64,000 nt of DNA, taken from assembly GCA_031317595.1 (NCBI GenBank), contig JANCMB010000001.1:1606971-1670970 (forward strand), written 5' to 3'. Each line of letters opens with the position of its first letter. The stretch's first letter is position 1. The notes beneath the pieces were generated by a model, which worked only from the letters and a program-made list of their open reading frames with translations, was not told the DNA's origin and made no database searches. Positions 62,316 to 64,000 of this stretch are shown here, piece by piece. A program made the translations under genes and the position numbers. Source of the DNA: Glutamicibacter sp. PS (GTDB lineage Bacteria > Actinomycetota > Actinomycetes > Actinomycetales > Micrococcaceae).

Positions 62316-63265
62316 TAGGACACCTTGCTCAGCACGTCGCGGGCTTGTTTCACATCCGTGGTCATCTGTTCGACCAGGGCTTCAATCCCCTGGTAGGCCA
62401 CCATCGGGCGCAAGTGCTTGACGAATTCGACGATGACCTGCTGGCCGTAGAGGTCGAAGTCTTCGACTCCCTCGTCCGGTCGGTCGATGACATGGGCCTC
62501 GACCACGCGGGAGACGCCGTCGAAGGTGGGGTTCGAGCCTACGGAGATCGCCGCGGGCCACCGCACGTCGGCCTCGTCCACCAACCATCCGGCGTAGATG
62601 CCGTCGACGGGGATGATTCCGGTGGCGTCCGAAGAGAGGTTGGCGGTGGGGAAACCAAGTTCGCGTCCACGGGCGGCCCCGTGGACCACTTCCCCACGCA
62701 TGCGATGCGGGCGTCCCAGAATCCGGGCGGCGGCCTCGACGTTGCCTGCGGCGAGCTCTTCACGCACCCAGGTCGACGACAGCCGGCGCTTATCTCCCAC
62801 GTCGGCCACGCCGATCACGGTAAACCCGTACTTCTCACCGAGCTGCTGCATGTACTCGAAATCCCCGGCGTTCCCCTTGCCGAAACGCACATCGTGGCCG
62901 ACGACCACGCAGCTGGCCTTCAGGGCCTCGACGATCACCTGACGCACGAATTCCTCGGCGGTATTCTCCGCGAAGTCGAGGGTGTACTCGATCATCAGCA
63001 CCGCATCCATGCCCACTGCGGCGAGGGTGTCGATACGGTCGGCGAGCCCCATGATCAGTTCGGGGGCGCTCTGCGGGCGGTGCACCCGTGCCGGATGGGG
63101 GTCAAAGGTGATGGCCACGGCGTTAGCGCCGAGGTGACGGGCCTGTTCCACCACCTGGTCAAGAACCTCGCAGTGCCCCAGGTGAACACCGTCGAAATTG
63201 CCGATTGTCACGACCGACGGCTTCAGGTCTGCGGGGACCGAGTCAAGACCCTTCCAATAGTGCAC
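62315..63265 (-). CDS. ribF: Bifunctional riboflavin kinase / FMN adenylyltransferase
   Basis: Makes FMN and FAD. The 316-residue protein has the N-terminal nucleotidyltransferase (IGNFDGVHLGH with the H-x-G-H motif, and KGNAGDFEYMQQL). The C-terminal kinase domain starts near ILGRPHRMRGEVVHGAARGRELGFPTANL with the P-T-A-N motif. It precedes rpsO, as in many actinobacteria, with one methyltransferase gene in between. No FMN riboswitch is seen upstream. Confidence 0.95.
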   Translation of the reverse strand: MHYWKGLDSVPADLKPSVVTIGNFDGVHLGHCEVLDQVVEQARHLGANAVAITFDPHPARVHRPQSAPELIMGLADRIDTLAAVGMDAVLMIEYTLDFAENTAEEFVRQVIVEALKASCVVVGHDVRFGKGNAGDFEYMQQLGEKYGFTVIGVADVGDKRRLSSTWVREELAAGNVEAAARILGRPHRMRGEVVHGAARGRELGFPTANLSSDATGIIPVDGIYAGWLVDEADVRWPAAISVGSNPTFDGVSRVVEAHVIDRPDEGVEDFDLYGQQVIVEFVKHLRPMVAYQGIEALVEQMTTDVKQARDVLSKVS

Positions 63266-63328
63266 GGTGATCCTTACTGACTTCTTTGGGGAAAGAATGA
63301 TTTGCTCGTGCTTATTCTCGCACGATCT

Positions 63329-63799
63329 TTAGCGCTGGCGCTCACCGCGGTTACGGTACAGCCACCACAGGCCGACCAGCGGCAATACCAGCGGAACGTA
63401 ACCATACCCCTTGCCGAAGTAGCTCCACACCGAGTCGTGGCCGAACAGTTCGGGGTGAGTGAAGGACAGCGTACCGACCACCAGTACACCGAGCAGTTCA
63501 AAACCGACCGCGCCGACCGAGACTTTCCAGGCGCCGGGCTTCGCCGAGGCTAGGCTGAAGGTCGCCAAAATATAGACCAGCCCGGAAAGCAGCGACAAGC
63601 TGTAGGCCAACGGGGCCTCGGAGAAGTCGCGGAAGAAGATCTGGTACAGGGCGCGCACCGTGGCCGAGAGCGACAAAATGCCATAGACGGCGATGATAAT
63701 GCGTCCCAGACCGGTGGACCGACCCGGCTTGCTGGGCTTATCCCCGTGCCGGGCTTCGGCGGCGGATACGATACGCGAATTGCGTGGCTGCTCGCTCAT
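63329..63799 (-). CDS. Small four-helix membrane protein of unknown function
   Basis: A 156-residue protein: a polar N-terminal 30 residues, then four membrane helices (GRIIIAVYGILSLSATVRAL; LAYSLSLLSGLVYILATFSL; VSVGAVGFELLGVLVVGTLS; YGYVPLVLPLVGLWWLY). The ATG at 63799 overlaps the preceding stop (ATGA) and has GGAG upstream. Conserved near ribF in related genera, function unknown to me. Confidence 0.8.
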   Translation of the reverse strand: MSEQPRNSRIVSAAEARHGDKPSKPGRSTGLGRIIIAVYGILSLSATVRALYQIFFRDFSEAPLAYSLSLLSGLVYILATFSLASAKPGAWKVSVGAVGFELLGVLVVGTLSFTHPELFGHDSVWSYFGKGYGYVPLVLPLVGLWWLYRNRGERQR

Positions 63800-64000
63800 G
63801 CGGCTACTCCTACATTCCAAATCTGTTCCATGCGGAACAACATCACAAAGACTATGGCCCCGGAAACGGCAAGCACCGTATTGGCCCAGCGGCTCTTATC
63901 GGCCACAGCCCAGAAGAAAGCGACCGGCGGGATGATCAGCGCCGTAAGCAGGTAGCCCCAGAATTCCCAGAGCTCGCCCTGAACTACTTCCCCACCGGCC
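63796..64000 (-). CDS. Membrane protein, C-terminal part only (cut by window end)
   Basis: The last 67 residues of a gene whose start lies beyond the window. They contain two membrane helices (YLLTALIIPPVAFFWAVADK and ANTVLAVSGAIVFVMLF) and a short tail ending VGVAA. Its TGA overlaps the ATG of the next gene, so the two are co-translated. Family not recognised. Confidence 0.7.
   Translation of the reverse strand, partial: AGGEVVQGELWEFWGYLLTALIIPPVAFFWAVADKSRWANTVLAVSGAIVFVMLFRMEQIWNVGVAA

Noticed and set aside
63266-63328. FMN riboswitch before ribF
   Set aside because: The upstream gap is too short and has none of the RFN-element signatures.
1-64000. CRISPR arrays, tRNA or rRNA genes
   Set aside because: No regularly spaced repeats, no T-loop GGTTCGA-type cores in a cloverleaf context, and no rRNA segments were seen by eye. 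A tRNAscan or CRISPR search would be decisive.

Overview
The window is high-G+C actinobacterial chromosome. Gene content and order (miaA-miaB-recX-recA-DUF3046-clgR ... cinA-pgsA-ftsK ... rnj-dapA-dapB ... pnp, rpsO, ribF) are those of the order Micrococcales, probably a Micrococcaceae-like organism. This is inferred from synteny and protein features; genus and species cannot be fixed from the sequence alone. Most genes lie on the minus strand. Many neighbours overlap by 1-13 nt (ATGA, TAGTG, TAATG), so they are probably co-translated.

Layout. 1-5.7 kb: tRNA modification (miaA partial, miaB), a pentapeptide-repeat-like protein, recX-recA with an upstream LexA box, DUF3046 and clgR. 6.0-8.6 kb: an SRPBCC protein and a DUF222/HNH (13E12-type) endonuclease, both sitting inside an otherwise standard housekeeping block. 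8.7-12.8 kb: cinA, pgsA, ftsK. 12.9-19.2 kb: a paired SMR efflux system, a YfcC-type carrier, a DUF1801 protein, a lipoprotein, a twin-arginine-exported beta-propeller protein and an orphan antitoxin-like regulator. 19.3-25.5 kb: a SigK/RskA-type locus with two membrane-anchored sulfite-oxidase-fold molybdoenzymes, a DUF4383 protein and a secreted fasciclin. Two of its transcription units carry the same CAATCC-N15-CCGAAC promoter-like element. 25.7-30.9 kb: RNase J, DapA, an acyltransferase-like membrane protein, a small membrane protein and DapB. 31-34.7 kb: a double-module Lrp regulator divergent from an M20 amidohydrolase and an MFS carrier, with a perfect operator-like dyad between them. 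34.8-44.4 kb: M16 protease, GltS-type symporter, a divergent LuxS / MTA-SAH nucleosidase pair, a spermidine/iron-type ABC importer and a metallo-beta-lactamase-fold hydrolase. 44.6-46.8 kb: pnp.

46.9-61 kb is the accessory part. It interrupts the usual ribF-rpsO-pnp order. It contains a pRiA4b ORF-3-like protein, a DUF4282 protein, a HAD phosphatase, and then the most notable locus: the bacterial RNA-repair pair Hen1-Pnkp, preceded on the same strand by a 1008-residue PHP plus SMC/ABC-type ATPase (TrlF-like). Beyond it lies about 3 kb of decayed material (a frameshifted DUF2637 gene, a NUDIX remnant without its N-terminus, small orphan frames), consistent with an old integrated element. A small secreted protein follows. 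61-64 kb returns to core genes: rpsO, a methyltransferase, ribF and two small membrane proteins, the last cut by the window edge.

No tRNA, rRNA, CRISPR array or intact transposase was found by eye.
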